Origin: an uncultured Eubacteriales bacterium
Lineage (GTDB): Bacteria; Bacillota; Clostridia; Christensenellales; Aristaeellaceae
Direction of reading: 5' to 3'
DNA: 45,648 nucleotides
Assembly (NCBI GenBank): GCA_900550955.1
Contig: URUF01000013.1
Span: 1 to 45,648, forward strand
Shown: piece by piece, positions 1 to 7,673 of the stretch
How positions within the stretch are numbered: position 1 is the stretch's first letter
Layout: each line of letters begins with the position of its first letter
The notes under the pieces: generated by a model
Told to the model about the DNA's origin: nothing
Databases searched by the model: none
What the model saw: the letters and a program-made list of their open reading frames with translations, nothing else
Made by a program: the position numbers and the translations under genes

Positions 1-29
1 CCCTGTACATGCGTGTATTGTCTGGACAT
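1..29 (-). CDS. 5' end of a gene cut by the window edge, possibly an IS3-type transposase OrfA
   Basis: An ATG at 29 (minus) follows a good ribosome binding site (GGAGGG, about 8 bases upstream), and nine codons can be read before the window ends: MSRQYTHVQ. That N-terminus resembles the opening of the small helix-turn-helix orfA products of some IS3-like elements (MxxxYTHxxE), but nine residues are too few to prove it. The upstream bases contain CTACA at 68-72 (TGTAG on the minus strand), which would suit the TG-type tip of such an element. Seen: RBS, start and nine residues. Inferred: the transposase identity. It could be any unrelated gene. Confidence 0.3.
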
Positions 30-148
30 GAAACGACCCTCCTGCCGTAGTTTTGTTTTCCTCAATTCTACAACAGAAGGGTGTTTTATTTCACTGTCTA
101 TTTTCCTTCATGCAGTCCATGCCTGGCAGGGCGGGCTTTGCTTTTCCG

Positions 149-304
149 TTAGGCCTGCGCAAACTGATCCTTGCCCACAGCGCACAGCGGGCATTCAAAA
201 TCGTCCGGTACGTCCTCCCATTTGGTGCCGGGCGCGATGCCGCCTTCGGGATAGCCCTGCTCTTCGTCATACTCCCAGCCGCAAACCTCGCATACATACT
301 TCAT
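149..304 (-). CDS. Rubredoxin (51 aa)
   Basis: Small soluble one-electron carrier that holds a single iron in four cysteines. The 51-residue product starts MKYVCEVCGWEYDEEQGYP and has the two family cysteine pairs: CEVCGW (Cys5, Cys8) and ECPLCAVGK (Cys38, Cys41). The GIAPGTKWEDVPDDF stretch between them is the standard rubredoxin core. Length is normal for the family (about 52). The start is set by an AGGAAGGAG site just upstream. It begins 30 bases after the stop of the DUF134-NifX gene on the same strand and probably shares its promoter. Rubredoxins in anaerobes usually feed electrons to oxygen- and peroxide-detoxifying enzymes; no partner reductase is in the window. Confidence 0.95.
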   Translation of the reverse strand: MKYVCEVCGWEYDEEQGYPEGGIAPGTKWEDVPDDFECPLCAVGKDQFAQA

Positions 305-334
305 AACCGTTTTCTCCTTCCTGTTATTTTGTGT

Positions 335-1120
335 TTATTGGGCTTCGCTGCCGGGGCAGCCATGCTTATGCTCTGCGCAATGGCTTCCTCCGCAGGAATG
401 CTCATGCTCATGGCGGCTACATTGCACGTTCGCCTCAAACGCCAATTTGCCTGCCAGGTACGCCTGTACGGCCTCGTCCGCATCGCCGGATACGCCGCCG
501 TACAGCGCAATGTCAGCCTCGCGCAGCGCGTTTTGCGCGCCGCCGCCGATGCCGCCGCAGATCACCGCATCCACCTTCGCGGCGGATAGGAGGCCCGCAA
601 GCGCGCCATGGCCCTGGCCGTTCACAGGAACCACCTGTGCGTTTACAATGCGCCCGTTTTCAATATCGTACAGCTTGAACTGCGACGCGTGCCCAAAATG
701 CTGAAAGACATTTCCATCCTCATACGTTACGGCAATCCTCACTTCATGCGCCCCTTTCTGGTGAATCGTCCGCCGCAGGCCCGCTTCCCCGGCTCTTTGG
801 CAGGGCTTGCGGCAATAGCGCCTGGCCGAGCCGTCGCACAGCCGGCAATGCCCTCCCGCGATAACCAAGGGCTTGCCGTTTACAAGGCTGTCCGCCACTT
901 TGCGGCGCGCGGTTTCGTAAATCTCGGTTACGGTGGTTCTGGAAATATCCATCTGCTGCGCGCACTGCTCATGTGTGAGCGCGCAAAGGTCAATCAACCG
1001 CAGCGTTTCGTATTCATCCAGGGTAAGCGCCACCTGCTCCGCGCACGCAATGCCTTCCGGGAGGAAGCGGTCATACGCAGGCTCCTTGCAGATGCGCCTT
1101 GAGCGGATCGGCCTGGGCAT
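335..1120 (-). CDS. DUF134 helix-turn-helix protein fused to a NifB/NifX-type iron-molybdenum cofactor-binding domain, with a His/Cys tail
   Basis: 261-residue fusion. Residues 1-110 are a DUF134 domain: it begins MPRPIRSRRICKEP, has a sigma-like helix-turn-helix (LTHEQCAQQMDISRTTVTEI) and a cysteine cluster CRLCDGSARRYC. Residues about 125-235 are the dinitrogenase iron-molybdenum cofactor family (NifX/NifB C-terminal fold), with HFGHASQFKLYD and AVICGGIGGGAQNAL. The last 25 residues are rich in His and Cys (HEHEHS, HCAEHKHGC), which suggests metal binding. I chose the ATG at 1120 because GGGAGAAG lies at proper spacing; the upstream ATGs fall in or before that site. A metal- or redox-sensing autoregulator is an inference. 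No nitrogenase genes are nearby. Confidence 0.85.
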   Translation of the reverse strand: MPRPIRSRRICKEPAYDRFLPEGIACAEQVALTLDEYETLRLIDLCALTHEQCAQQMDISRTTVTEIYETARRKVADSLVNGKPLVIAGGHCRLCDGSARRYCRKPCQRAGEAGLRRTIHQKGAHEVRIAVTYEDGNVFQHFGHASQFKLYDIENGRIVNAQVVPVNGQGHGALAGLLSAAKVDAVICGGIGGGAQNALREADIALYGGVSGDADEAVQAYLAGKLAFEANVQCSRHEHEHSCGGSHCAEHKHGCPGSEAQ

Positions 1121-1144
1121 AGCATCTTCTCCCATCAGCATATT

Positions 1145-1156
1145 CGACATATGTCG
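1145..1156. promoter_or_regulatory. 12-bp perfect palindrome, candidate operator of the DUF134-NifX gene
   Basis: CGACATATGTCG is a perfect inverted repeat lying just downstream of the -10 box of the minus-strand promoter, where transcription should start. A dimeric repressor bound here would block initiation. The adjacent gene encodes a helix-turn-helix protein, so autoregulation is the simplest reading, but this is inference. Confidence 0.5.
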
Positions 1157-1161
1157 GATAT

Positions 1162-1190
1162 AGTATAGCATCCCTTCCCAGAAAATGCAA
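1162..1190 (-). promoter_or_regulatory. Sigma-A-type promoter for DUF134-NifX and rubredoxin
   Basis: Minus strand: TTGCAT (1190-1185), 17-base spacer, TATACT (1167-1162). Spacing is ideal and the boxes are close to consensus. It is upstream of the start at 1120 and overlaps the spacer before the divergent DUF6020-type gene. Confidence 0.75.
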
Positions 1191-1276
1191 CCTTCCCTGC
1201 CCTTTGCTGTGGAAAAATTCTTTCAATATGCTATAATGCTTTCAGCACTTGATGTGCGGAGGGGAGGCTGGCTGTT

Positions 1277-3112
1277 TTGGAGCTGTCGGGAAACCAGGGA
1301 GGGAGGCGGCGGCGCGCTTCGCTGGGCGCGCTGATTATCGCGGCGCTGGCCGTATGGCGCATGCCGCGCGTGATGGGGCTTGCGCAGGAATCCGCCCTAT
1401 TTGCCAGTCACGCATTCAGCCTGGCGCTGGCAGGAGGGCTGTTTTTACTGTTGAGAAGGGCGCTTGGCTGCCGCGACAGGCGGCTGGCTCGCAACGCATT
1501 TCTGCTGGGCGCGCTGTTTGCCGCCCTCACGCTGGCGGGCGAGCAGCTAAAAGCAAACGGCGCGTTTTTGCCGCTAACCCCGGCGGGAATGCTGGACTGC
1601 CTGTTTACATGGTTCCTCTTTGCCATGGCGTTTGGCAGCGGGCTAATCCTGGCCGCGCAGGGAATGCTGCGCGTGACGCTGGGCGAGCGGAAAAAGGAAA
1701 CGCTTTTAGGGCGCGTTACGAGCAGCTTTTGGGCTGTTTTTCTGCTGCTTATGCTCTGCTGGACGCCTGTATGGCTGGCCTTTTGGCCGGGCACCTTCAT
1801 GTATGACGCAAGCACGCAGTTTTATACCTATATGGACGGCATGTTCAGCACGCATCATCCGCTGCTGCACACGCTGCTGTTGGGCCTGTGCATGACGAAG
1901 GGCATCGAGCTTCATCCCGAGGGCTATGCCACATACGGCGTGGCGATATACAGCCTGGTACAAATGCTGTTGCTATCGGCCATGCTTGCCCATGCCTGCC
2001 GCTGGCTTGCAAAGCGCGGCGCGCCGCTATGGGCCAGGCTGTTGGTAACGCTTCTGTTTGCGCTGTTCCCGTTTTACGCGCTTTGGAGCTTCAGCGCAAC
2101 CAAGGATATCCTGTTTGGCGGCCTGGTGCTGGTGTTTGTATTGGAGCTGATGGACCTTTGGCGGGACGGTTATGCGGCGCTGCGCTCTCCGCTGCGGATC
2201 ATCCGCCTGGTTGCGGCAAGCGTGCTGATGATGCTGATGCGCAACAACGGCGTATATGCGTTTTGCCTGCTCATTCCCCTTGCCTGCCTGTGGGCCAAGG
2301 GCGCGCGGGCGCGTATGGCGGCCCTGCTTTGCGGCTGCGTAGCCGCCTATTTCCTGGCAAACGGGGCGCTCATTTGGGCGACGGAGGCGGAAAGCGGCAG
2401 CCGGGTTGAAATGCTGTCCATCCCCTTGCAGCAGATGGCCCGTACCCTGCGCGACCATCCCGACGCGCTGCCGGAGGACGGCCAGGAGCTTTTAGCGGCC
2501 CTTTATCCGGACGGATTTGAAGTCCATTATGAACCCGCTATCGCGGATCCTGTGAAATGGGCCGTCGATTATGATGCCTTGGATGAAAACCTACCCCAGC
2601 TCCTCAAGCTATGGGCGCGGATGGGGCTTAGGCAGCCGGTAAGCTATGTGGAAGCGTTTTGGGAGCAAAATCTGCCCTATTTGCTGCCGGGCGCGGAGAT
2701 GCTTTATCGCTTTACCCTGGGAATTGATCAGCTGGATCTGTACCCCATTGAGGAAAACTCCCTGCTGCCGGCGCTGCGAAAGCCCTATGAAACATACGAC
2801 CAAACGCTTTCCTTCCTAGGGCTTCCAGGCGTAAGGCTGCTTTCCGATACGGCGTTTTACGTGTGGCTTTGCATGGCGGGCCTTGCCTATGCCCAATACC
2901 GGCGGCAAAGGGCGTGGATGGCGGCCTTTGGCTTTTTGCTGGCCCTATGGGTAACGTGCCTGCTGGGCCCCGTGGCGCTGATGCGCTATATGCTGGGCCT
3001 GTTCTACGCCGTTCCCGTGCTGTTTGCGGCTATGCTTGCGCCTTGGGCGGAGGAAGGCGCATGCCCCGCGCCGCAAGCCCAGTCGGGCCGGAATAACGCG
3101 CGGAAGCGCTGA
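1277..3112 (+). CDS. Large polytopic membrane protein, DUF6020-type
   Basis: 611 residues with about a dozen hydrophobic segments, so an integral membrane protein. The early extracellular loop contains WPGTFMYDASTQ followed by STHHPLLHTLLLG, a combination I associate with the DUF6020 family of Firmicute membrane proteins that resemble polytopic glycosyltransferases. A soluble section (about residues 370-480) precedes the last helices. The start codon is TTG, preceded by GGAGGGGAGG about 9 bases upstream; no better start exists. A TATAAT at 1232-1237 may be its -10 box, but no clear -35 is visible. The gene stands alone between a divergent gene and the proS leader; a small hairpin (3135-3151) follows it without a T-run. 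Substrate unknown. Confidence 0.75.
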   Translation: MELSGNQGGRRRRASLGALIIAALAVWRMPRVMGLAQESALFASHAFSLALAGGLFLLLRRALGCRDRRLARNAFLLGALFAALTLAGEQLKANGAFLPLTPAGMLDCLFTWFLFAMAFGSGLILAAQGMLRVTLGERKKETLLGRVTSSFWAVFLLLMLCWTPVWLAFWPGTFMYDASTQFYTYMDGMFSTHHPLLHTLLLGLCMTKGIELHPEGYATYGVAIYSLVQMLLLSAMLAHACRWLAKRGAPLWARLLVTLLFALFPFYALWSFSATKDILFGGLVLVFVLELMDLWRDGYAALRSPLRIIRLVAASVLMMLMRNNGVYAFCLLIPLACLWAKGARARMAALLCGCVAAYFLANGALIWATEAESGSRVEMLSIPLQQMARTLRDHPDALPEDGQELLAALYPDGFEVHYEPAIADPVKWAVDYDALDENLPQLLKLWARMGLRQPVSYVEAFWEQNLPYLLPGAEMLYRFTLGIDQLDLYPIEENSLLPALRKPYETYDQTLSFLGLPGVRLLSDTAFYVWLCMAGLAYAQYRRQRAWMAAFGFLLALWVTCLLGPVALMRYMLGLFYAVPVLFAAMLAPWAEEGACPAPQAQSGRNNARKR

Positions 3113-3194
3113 TGCAAAGCCAATTTAAGCCATAGCGGCTTTGCTAGCCGCGTCCCTCCGCAATCTATCATGCCGCGAAAGATGAATGAAGTGA

Positions 3195-3223
3195 TTGCAA
3201 AAGCGGCGCGACTATGCTAAAAT
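3195..3223 (+). promoter_or_regulatory. Promoter of the proS T-box transcript
   Basis: TTGCAA (3195-3200), 17-base spacer, TAAAAT (3218-3223). The predicted start near 3230 gives a leader of about 300 bases before proS. Confidence 0.75.
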
Positions 3224-3229
3224 AAGCAT

Positions 3230-3510
3230 GTTCGCAGCCTTGGCCGCGAATGGGTAAAGGAGCGCGTTTCCCAGGCTTCCGCATAAAAGAGAGCCGGCCC
3301 CTCAGGCTGAAAGGGCGGCTGCGGAGGAAGAACGCTTCCCGCCTTTGCCGTGCTTCGGTTAATCCCCGACGGCCCGCCTCCGTTACAGGGCGCAGCAAAG
3401 GTGAAAACGCCGCCCGGCGCGCGCGTTTTAAGCCGGGTGGTACCGCGAAGGCTCCCTTCGTCCCAGCGCATGGCAAAGGCCATGGCCGGGAGCGCAGGGA
3501 ACCTTTTTTA
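3230..3510 (+). promoter_or_regulatory. T-box riboswitch (proline) with intrinsic terminator
   Basis: The leader carries the T-box core GGGTGGTACCGCG at 3435-3447, whose TGGT pairs with the uncharged tRNA acceptor end (a tRNA with discriminator A, as expected for tRNA-Pro). It ends in an interrupted GC-rich hairpin and six T residues at 3504-3509. In Stem I, GGTAAAGG (3253-3260) can pair with CCTTTGCC (3342-3349); the loop just inside it contains CCC at 3338-3340 followed by G, a plausible proline specifier codon. AGAGAGCCGG near 3289 fits the Stem I distal motif. Family knowledge: uncharged tRNA binding stabilises an antiterminator and turns on the downstream synthetase. The specifier assignment is my hand fold only. 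Confidence 0.9.
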
Positions 3511-3531
3511 TAGGCAAAGGAGTTGGAAACA

Positions 3532-4980
3532 ATGGCAAAGGACGCCGAAAAGAAGCAGGGCTTTGTGGAGCACATCACCCCCCGCGACGAGGATTTTTCC
3601 CAGTGGTATACGGACGTGATTTTGAAAAGCGAGCTGGTGGACTACGCCCCCGTGCGCGGCTGCATGGTAATCCGCCCCTACGGCTTCGCCATATGGGAGC
3701 GCATCAAAGAGGAGCTGGACAGGCGCTTTAAGGAAACGGGCCATGAGAACGTATATATGCCCATGCTTATTCCCGAGAGCCTGCTTTTGAAGGAAGCCGA
3801 GCATGTGGAAGGCTTTGCGCCCGAGGTGGCCTGGGTAACCCAGGGCGGCAGCGAAAAGCTACAGGAGCGCCTGGCCGTGCGCCCCACCAGCGAAACCATC
3901 TTCTGCGCCATGTATTCCAAGTGGGTGGGCAGCTGGCGCGACCTGCCCATGAAATATAACCAGTGGTGCAGCGTGATGCGCTGGGAAAAAAGCACCCGCC
4001 CCTTCCTGCGCACCAGCGAGTTCCTTTGGCAGGAGGGCCATACCATCCACGCCACCGCCGAGGAAGCGCAGGAGGAAACCATGCGCATGCTGGAGGTATA
4101 CCGCGATGTAGCGGAAAACGAGCTGGCCATGCCTGTGCTGGTTGGCCAAAAGAGCGAGAAGGAAAAGTTCGCGGGCGCGCGCGCCACTTACAGCATGGAG
4201 GCCATGATGCAGGACGGCAAAGCCCTGCAGGCCGGCACCAGCCATAACTTTGGCACCAACTTTGCCGAGGCGTATAACATTCAGTACCTTAGCAAGGAAG
4301 GCAAGCTGACCTATGTGCACGAAACCAGCTGGGGCGTTTCCACCCGCCTGATCGGCGCGATCATCATGACCCACGGCGACGAGCGCGGCCTCAAGCTGCC
4401 CCCTCGCATCGCGCCCATCCAGGCGGTCATCGTTCCCGTGGCCGCGCACAAGGGCGGCGTGATGGAAAAGTGCGCGGAGATGTACGATCAGCTCAAGCAG
4501 GCGGGCGTACGCGTAAAGCTGGACGACCGCGATACCCTCTCCCCCGGCTTCAAGTTCAATGATTGGGAGCTGAAAGGCGTGCCTGTGCGTGTGGAAATAG
4601 GCCCGCGCGATGTTGAGAACGGCCAGTGCGTGGTGTTCCGCCGCGATACCTATGAAAAGCAGGCCGTCAAGCTGGAGGAGCTGGCAGCCATGCTGCCCGG
4701 GCTGCTCGATGATATCCAAAAGAAGATGTACGAGCTGGCGGACGCCTTCCGCAAGGAGCGCATCACCGACGTGCACACCATGGAGGAGCTCACCCGGGCG
4801 GTGGAGGGCGGCTTTGCCCGCGCCATGTGGTGCGGCGACCGCGCCTGCGAGGACAAAATCAAGGAGCTTACCAACGCCTCCAGCCGCAATATGCCCTTTG
4901 ACCAAACGCCCATTGGCGATACCTGCGTATGCTGCGGCAAAAAGGCCCATAAGCTGATCTACTTTGCCAAGGCGTACTGA
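3532..4980 (+). CDS. proS: Prolyl-tRNA synthetase, archaeal/eukaryotic-type (ProS type 3)
   Basis: Charges tRNA-Pro with proline in the cytoplasm. 482 residues, the length of the short ProS type that lacks the editing insertion of the long bacterial enzyme. Class II motifs are visible: GCMVIRPYGFAIWERI and the following motif 1 region, then RWEKSTRPFLRTSEFLWQEG (motif 2) and TSWGVSTRLIGAIIMTHGD (motif 3 region). The anticodon-binding domain follows (PPRIAPIQAVIVPV), then a C-terminal segment with a Cys set (CGDRACED, CVCCGKKAHKL) and a Tyr terminus, typical of this type. The ATG at 3532 is preferred over an in-frame TTG at 3523, which sits on the AAAGGAG site. It is controlled by the T-box and is followed at once by a HAD gene. 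Confidence 0.97.
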   Translation: MAKDAEKKQGFVEHITPRDEDFSQWYTDVILKSELVDYAPVRGCMVIRPYGFAIWERIKEELDRRFKETGHENVYMPMLIPESLLLKEAEHVEGFAPEVAWVTQGGSEKLQERLAVRPTSETIFCAMYSKWVGSWRDLPMKYNQWCSVMRWEKSTRPFLRTSEFLWQEGHTIHATAEEAQEETMRMLEVYRDVAENELAMPVLVGQKSEKEKFAGARATYSMEAMMQDGKALQAGTSHNFGTNFAEAYNIQYLSKEGKLTYVHETSWGVSTRLIGAIIMTHGDERGLKLPPRIAPIQAVIVPVAAHKGGVMEKCAEMYDQLKQAGVRVKLDDRDTLSPGFKFNDWELKGVPVRVEIGPRDVENGQCVVFRRDTYEKQAVKLEELAAMLPGLLDDIQKKMYELADAFRKERITDVHTMEELTRAVEGGFARAMWCGDRACEDKIKELTNASSRNMPFDQTPIGDTCVCCGKKAHKLIYFAKAY

Positions 4981-4981
4981 T

Positions 4982-5629
4982 ATGGCGGCTGTGCGTCAGG
5001 TGCTGTGGGATTGGAACGGTACGCTGCTTGATGATTTGCATTACGCCATAGATGTGCGCAACCGCACCTTCCCCGCCTTCGGGCTAAAGGGCATTCCCAG
5101 CGTGGAAGCCTATCGCCGCGTATTCACCTTCCCCGTGCGCGCGTATTACGAGAGCGCCGGGGTGACGGAGCAAAACTTTGAGGCCGTGGCGCATGCCTGG
5201 ATGGACGAATATGTGCGCGGCTTCGCCGGCGTATCCCTGCACGGGGACGCCATAGAGGCGCTCAAGCGGTTTAGGGATGCCGGGGTCAAGCAGGTGGTGC
5301 TGTCCGCCACCAAGCACGATATGCTGGAAAGCCAGATCGCGCAATTTCCTATCCGCGCGTACTTTCACGAGGTTCTGGGCCTGGACGATATTTATGCGGG
5401 CAGCAAGGAGGCCATCGGCAAGGCGTACCTTTCGGGCTGCGGCGTCGCGCCGGAGGAAAGCGTGATGATTGGCGATACCCTGCACGACGCGGAGGTGGCG
5501 CGGGCCATGGGCACGCGCTGCATCCTGGTGGCGCGGGGCCATCAAAGCCGGGAAAGCCTGCTGGGCACGGGCCTGCCCGTAACGGACAGCCTGCGCGAGG
5601 CCGCAACATTGCTTTTAGCGGACGCGTAA
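4982..5629 (+). CDS. HAD-superfamily hydrolase (phosphatase-like) with DxN motif
   Basis: 215-residue HAD fold protein. Motif I is DWNGTLLDD: the nucleophile Asp is present, but the second Asp of the usual DxDxT is Asn. Motif II is VVLSATKH (Ser/Thr region), motif III includes the Lys of GSKEAIGKAYL, and motif IV is MIGDTLHDAEVA with its acidic pair. The layout resembles phosphoglycolate-phosphatase-like proteins with a small helical cap (about residues 15-85). The second Asp is normally the general acid/base, so turnover may be altered, although a DWN subgroup seems common in Clostridia. The ATG lies one base after the proS stop with no clear RBS, so translation is probably coupled. Substrate unknown. 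Confidence 0.85.
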   Translation: MAAVRQVLWDWNGTLLDDLHYAIDVRNRTFPAFGLKGIPSVEAYRRVFTFPVRAYYESAGVTEQNFEAVAHAWMDEYVRGFAGVSLHGDAIEALKRFRDAGVKQVVLSATKHDMLESQIAQFPIRAYFHEVLGLDDIYAGSKEAIGKAYLSGCGVAPEESVMIGDTLHDAEVARAMGTRCILVARGHQSRESLLGTGLPVTDSLREAATLLLADA

Positions 5630-5645
5630 AGCGAAAAACATGCCA

Positions 5646-5680
5646 GGCGCGGCGGGCCAAAGCCCGCCGCGCCGCGTTTT
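5646..5680 (+). terminator. Intrinsic terminator after proS-HAD
   Basis: A 12-bp perfect stem (5646-5657 with 5662-5673, loop CAAA), extremely GC-rich, then GCG and TTTT at 5677-5680. It ends the proS transcription unit. The rest of the stretch up to 5841 shows no gene. Confidence 0.85.
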
Positions 5681-5841
5681 ACCTTTGCGTTAGCCAGTGG
5701 GGCGGGCGGCGCACGCCTGCCGCAGGAAGGCCTGGGCCCCAGCGGCGGCGCGCATTGCGCTGGGCATGCCCGCGCGCCTTCGTCAATGGCGGCTACAACG
5801 CGTTTGGCGGCCTATGCTTAGCGCAATGCCAAGCCTTACCC

Positions 5842-5870
5842 TTGACGTGTTTGCGATATGCAAGTATAAT
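5842..5870 (+). promoter_or_regulatory. Strong promoter for the secDF unit
   Basis: TTGACG (5842-5847), 17-base spacer, perfect TATAAT (5865-5870). It lies about 40 bases before the GTG of the small membrane protein, which leads into secD and secF. Confidence 0.85.
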
Positions 5871-5910
5871 ACGCAATAGATTGTTACTTTGTGAAGGGGA
5901 GGGAACAGCC

Positions 5911-6246
5911 GTGCGCAACGTGCTTTTTACGCTGCTTTTTGCCGGCGTGCTCCTTCTTCTGTTAAGCGCGCTGGTGGTATCCGCGCCGCAGGACAGGGCG
6001 GAGCCCATCCCCGCCGTTCCCGTAAACGCGGTGCTGCTGCCCCAGCCCCCGCAGGCCTGCGAGGCGGGCAGCCTTGCCGCCGCGCGGCCCCTGATTTCCC
6101 ATCCCCTATGGCTTTATGCCGCTTTGGCCGTTGTGTGCCTCCTGGCCGCCTTGCATAACCGCGATGCAAACGGCCGCGTGCTTACGGCCGTCCGCTATGA
6201 AAACAGCGTATATCAGGTGTTCCGTCCGGAGGTCGCGGGCGGCTGA
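5911..6246 (+). CDS. Small two-helix membrane protein of unknown function
   Basis: 111 residues from a GTG start preceded by GAAGGGGAGGG. Two hydrophobic helices (about residues 4-24 and 66-84) are separated by a Pro/Ala-rich loop of about 40 residues; the C-terminal 25 residues are soluble (VRYENSVYQVFRPE). It sits where yajC often sits ahead of secD, but I see no YajC features, so I do not call it that. It is first in the transcript from the strong promoter at 5842, 66 bases ahead of secD, which suggests an envelope or secretion-linked role. Upstream in-frame codons reach back to 5755, but the promoter and RBS rule them out. Confidence 0.65.
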   Translation: MRNVLFTLLFAGVLLLLLSALVVSAPQDRAEPIPAVPVNAVLLPQPPQACEAGSLAAARPLISHPLWLYAALAVVCLLAALHNRDANGRVLTAVRYENSVYQVFRPEVAGG

Positions 6247-6312
6247 GAGCCCGTGCCCTTCTTCAAAGCTGCTTTTCCAAAAATTCATATACGGAAGGAT
6301 GGTTGACACAAT

Positions 6313-7671
6313 ATGAAGGTCAACAATCGCCGTCGCGTAAAGATGAGCAAGCGGACCTCCGCCATCGTTGCTCTTTGCGTGACGCTGGTACTCACTCTGG
6401 CCGTTGGCTACCTTGGCTTCAACGGCGCCTGGCTGGATAGCCGGGGACTTTACAAGCTGCTGCCCTGGCTGCCTACCTCCAATGTAGAGAACTGGCCGGG
6501 CTCCATCGCGCTGGGCCTGGACCTCAAGGGCGGCGTGTACGTGGAATATGAAGCCACCATGAGCGAGGAAATGCGGGCCGAGGGCTACGACTTCGCCACG
6601 CTGCTTGATTCCACCATGGGCGTTATTTCCAAGCGCCTGACGGAGAAGGGTTACCCGGAGGCGACCGTCAGCCAGCTGGGCCAGACGGGTATCCGTGTGG
6701 AAATCCCCGATGTAACCGATCCCGCCGCGGTGCTGGATTTGATCGGCTCCCCCGCCAAGCTGGAGTTCCTGGATCCCGATGGCAACGTGTTTATGGAAGG
6801 CCGCCACTTGCAGGCCGCCACGCCCACCCGTGACGAAAACTCCAAGCCCGCCATCAGCTTCTCGCTCACAAGCGAGGGCGCGCAGCTCTTTGGCGATATG
6901 ACCGCCGCCTCCATTGGCAAGGCTATCACCATCCAGCTGGACGGCCAGGTGCTTATGAGCCCCACCGTAAACGAGGCCATCTACGGCGGCAAGGTGCTGG
7001 TAACCGGCTCCTTTACCGACGAGCAGACCCAGAACATCTGCCTGCAACTGCAAAGCGGCGCGCTGCCCCTTGACCTGCGTCAGGACAAGCTGGACACCAT
7101 TTCCGCCACCCTGGGCATCGACGCGCTGGGCACTAGCGTAACCGCGGCCATGATCGGCATCCTCATCGTTATGCTCATCATGCTGGTGCGCTACCGCCTG
7201 TGCGGCCTGGTGGCCGATTGGGCGCTTTGCATCTACATCATCCTGCTGTTCCTGTTCCTGGCCGTGGTGCCCGGCATTCAGCTCACGCTGCCCGGCATTG
7301 CGGGTATCATCCTTGGCATCGGCATGGCTGTGGACGCAAACGTTGTGATCTTCGAGCGCGTGAAGGAGGAGGTCAAGCTTGGCCGCCCCATGATTCACGC
7401 CGTGCGCATCGGCTTCAAAAACGCCATGAGCGCCGTGCTGGACGCCAACGTAACCACCATCATCGCGGCTATGGTGCTGCTGTTCTTTGGCACGGGCTCC
7501 GTGCAGGGCTTTGCCACCACGCTGCTTTTGGGCGTTATTACCAGTATGATCACCGCCATCCTGGTCACGCGCTTCCTGCTGACCAACGCGGTGCGTATTT
7601 TCAAAAAACCCAGCCTTTTTGTGGCGGGCAAGCCCGTCCAGGAAGCGGCTATTGAAGGGGAGGCGAAGTAA
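6313..7671 (+). CDS. secD: Protein translocase subunit SecD
   Basis: Membrane component that uses the proton gradient to help the SecYEG-SecA translocase release exported proteins. 452 residues: N-terminal helix (about 13-35), then the first extracellular domain with the hallmark IALGLDLKGGVYVEYE, a P1 region with repeated beta elements, and five C-terminal helices including PGIAGIILGIGMAVDANVVIFERVKEE, the signature of SecD/SecF. Length suits the Gram-positive type with a short P1. The start is ATG behind GGAAGGATGG. secF follows two bases after the stop. A TTGACA just before the start codon has no -10 and is probably chance. Confidence 0.96.
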   Translation: MKVNNRRRVKMSKRTSAIVALCVTLVLTLAVGYLGFNGAWLDSRGLYKLLPWLPTSNVENWPGSIALGLDLKGGVYVEYEATMSEEMRAEGYDFATLLDSTMGVISKRLTEKGYPEATVSQLGQTGIRVEIPDVTDPAAVLDLIGSPAKLEFLDPDGNVFMEGRHLQAATPTRDENSKPAISFSLTSEGAQLFGDMTAASIGKAITIQLDGQVLMSPTVNEAIYGGKVLVTGSFTDEQTQNICLQLQSGALPLDLRQDKLDTISATLGIDALGTSVTAAMIGILIVMLIMLVRYRLCGLVADWALCIYIILLFLFLAVVPGIQLTLPGIAGIILGIGMAVDANVVIFERVKEEVKLGRPMIHAVRIGFKNAMSAVLDANVTTIIAAMVLLFFGTGSVQGFATTLLLGVITSMITAILVTRFLLTNAVRIFKKPSLFVAGKPVQEAAIEGEAK

Positions 7672-7673
7672 TT

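Noticed and set aside
3859..4950. 363-codon minus-strand frame
   Set aside because: Antisense of proS, which is conserved over its whole length.
6302..6307. TTGACA just before the secD start
   Set aside because: No -10 box follows at any sensible distance, and the start codon of secD is six bases away.
6106..7398. 430-codon minus-strand frame
   Set aside because: Antisense of secD; His/Gly/Gln-rich composition and no RBS or family pattern.
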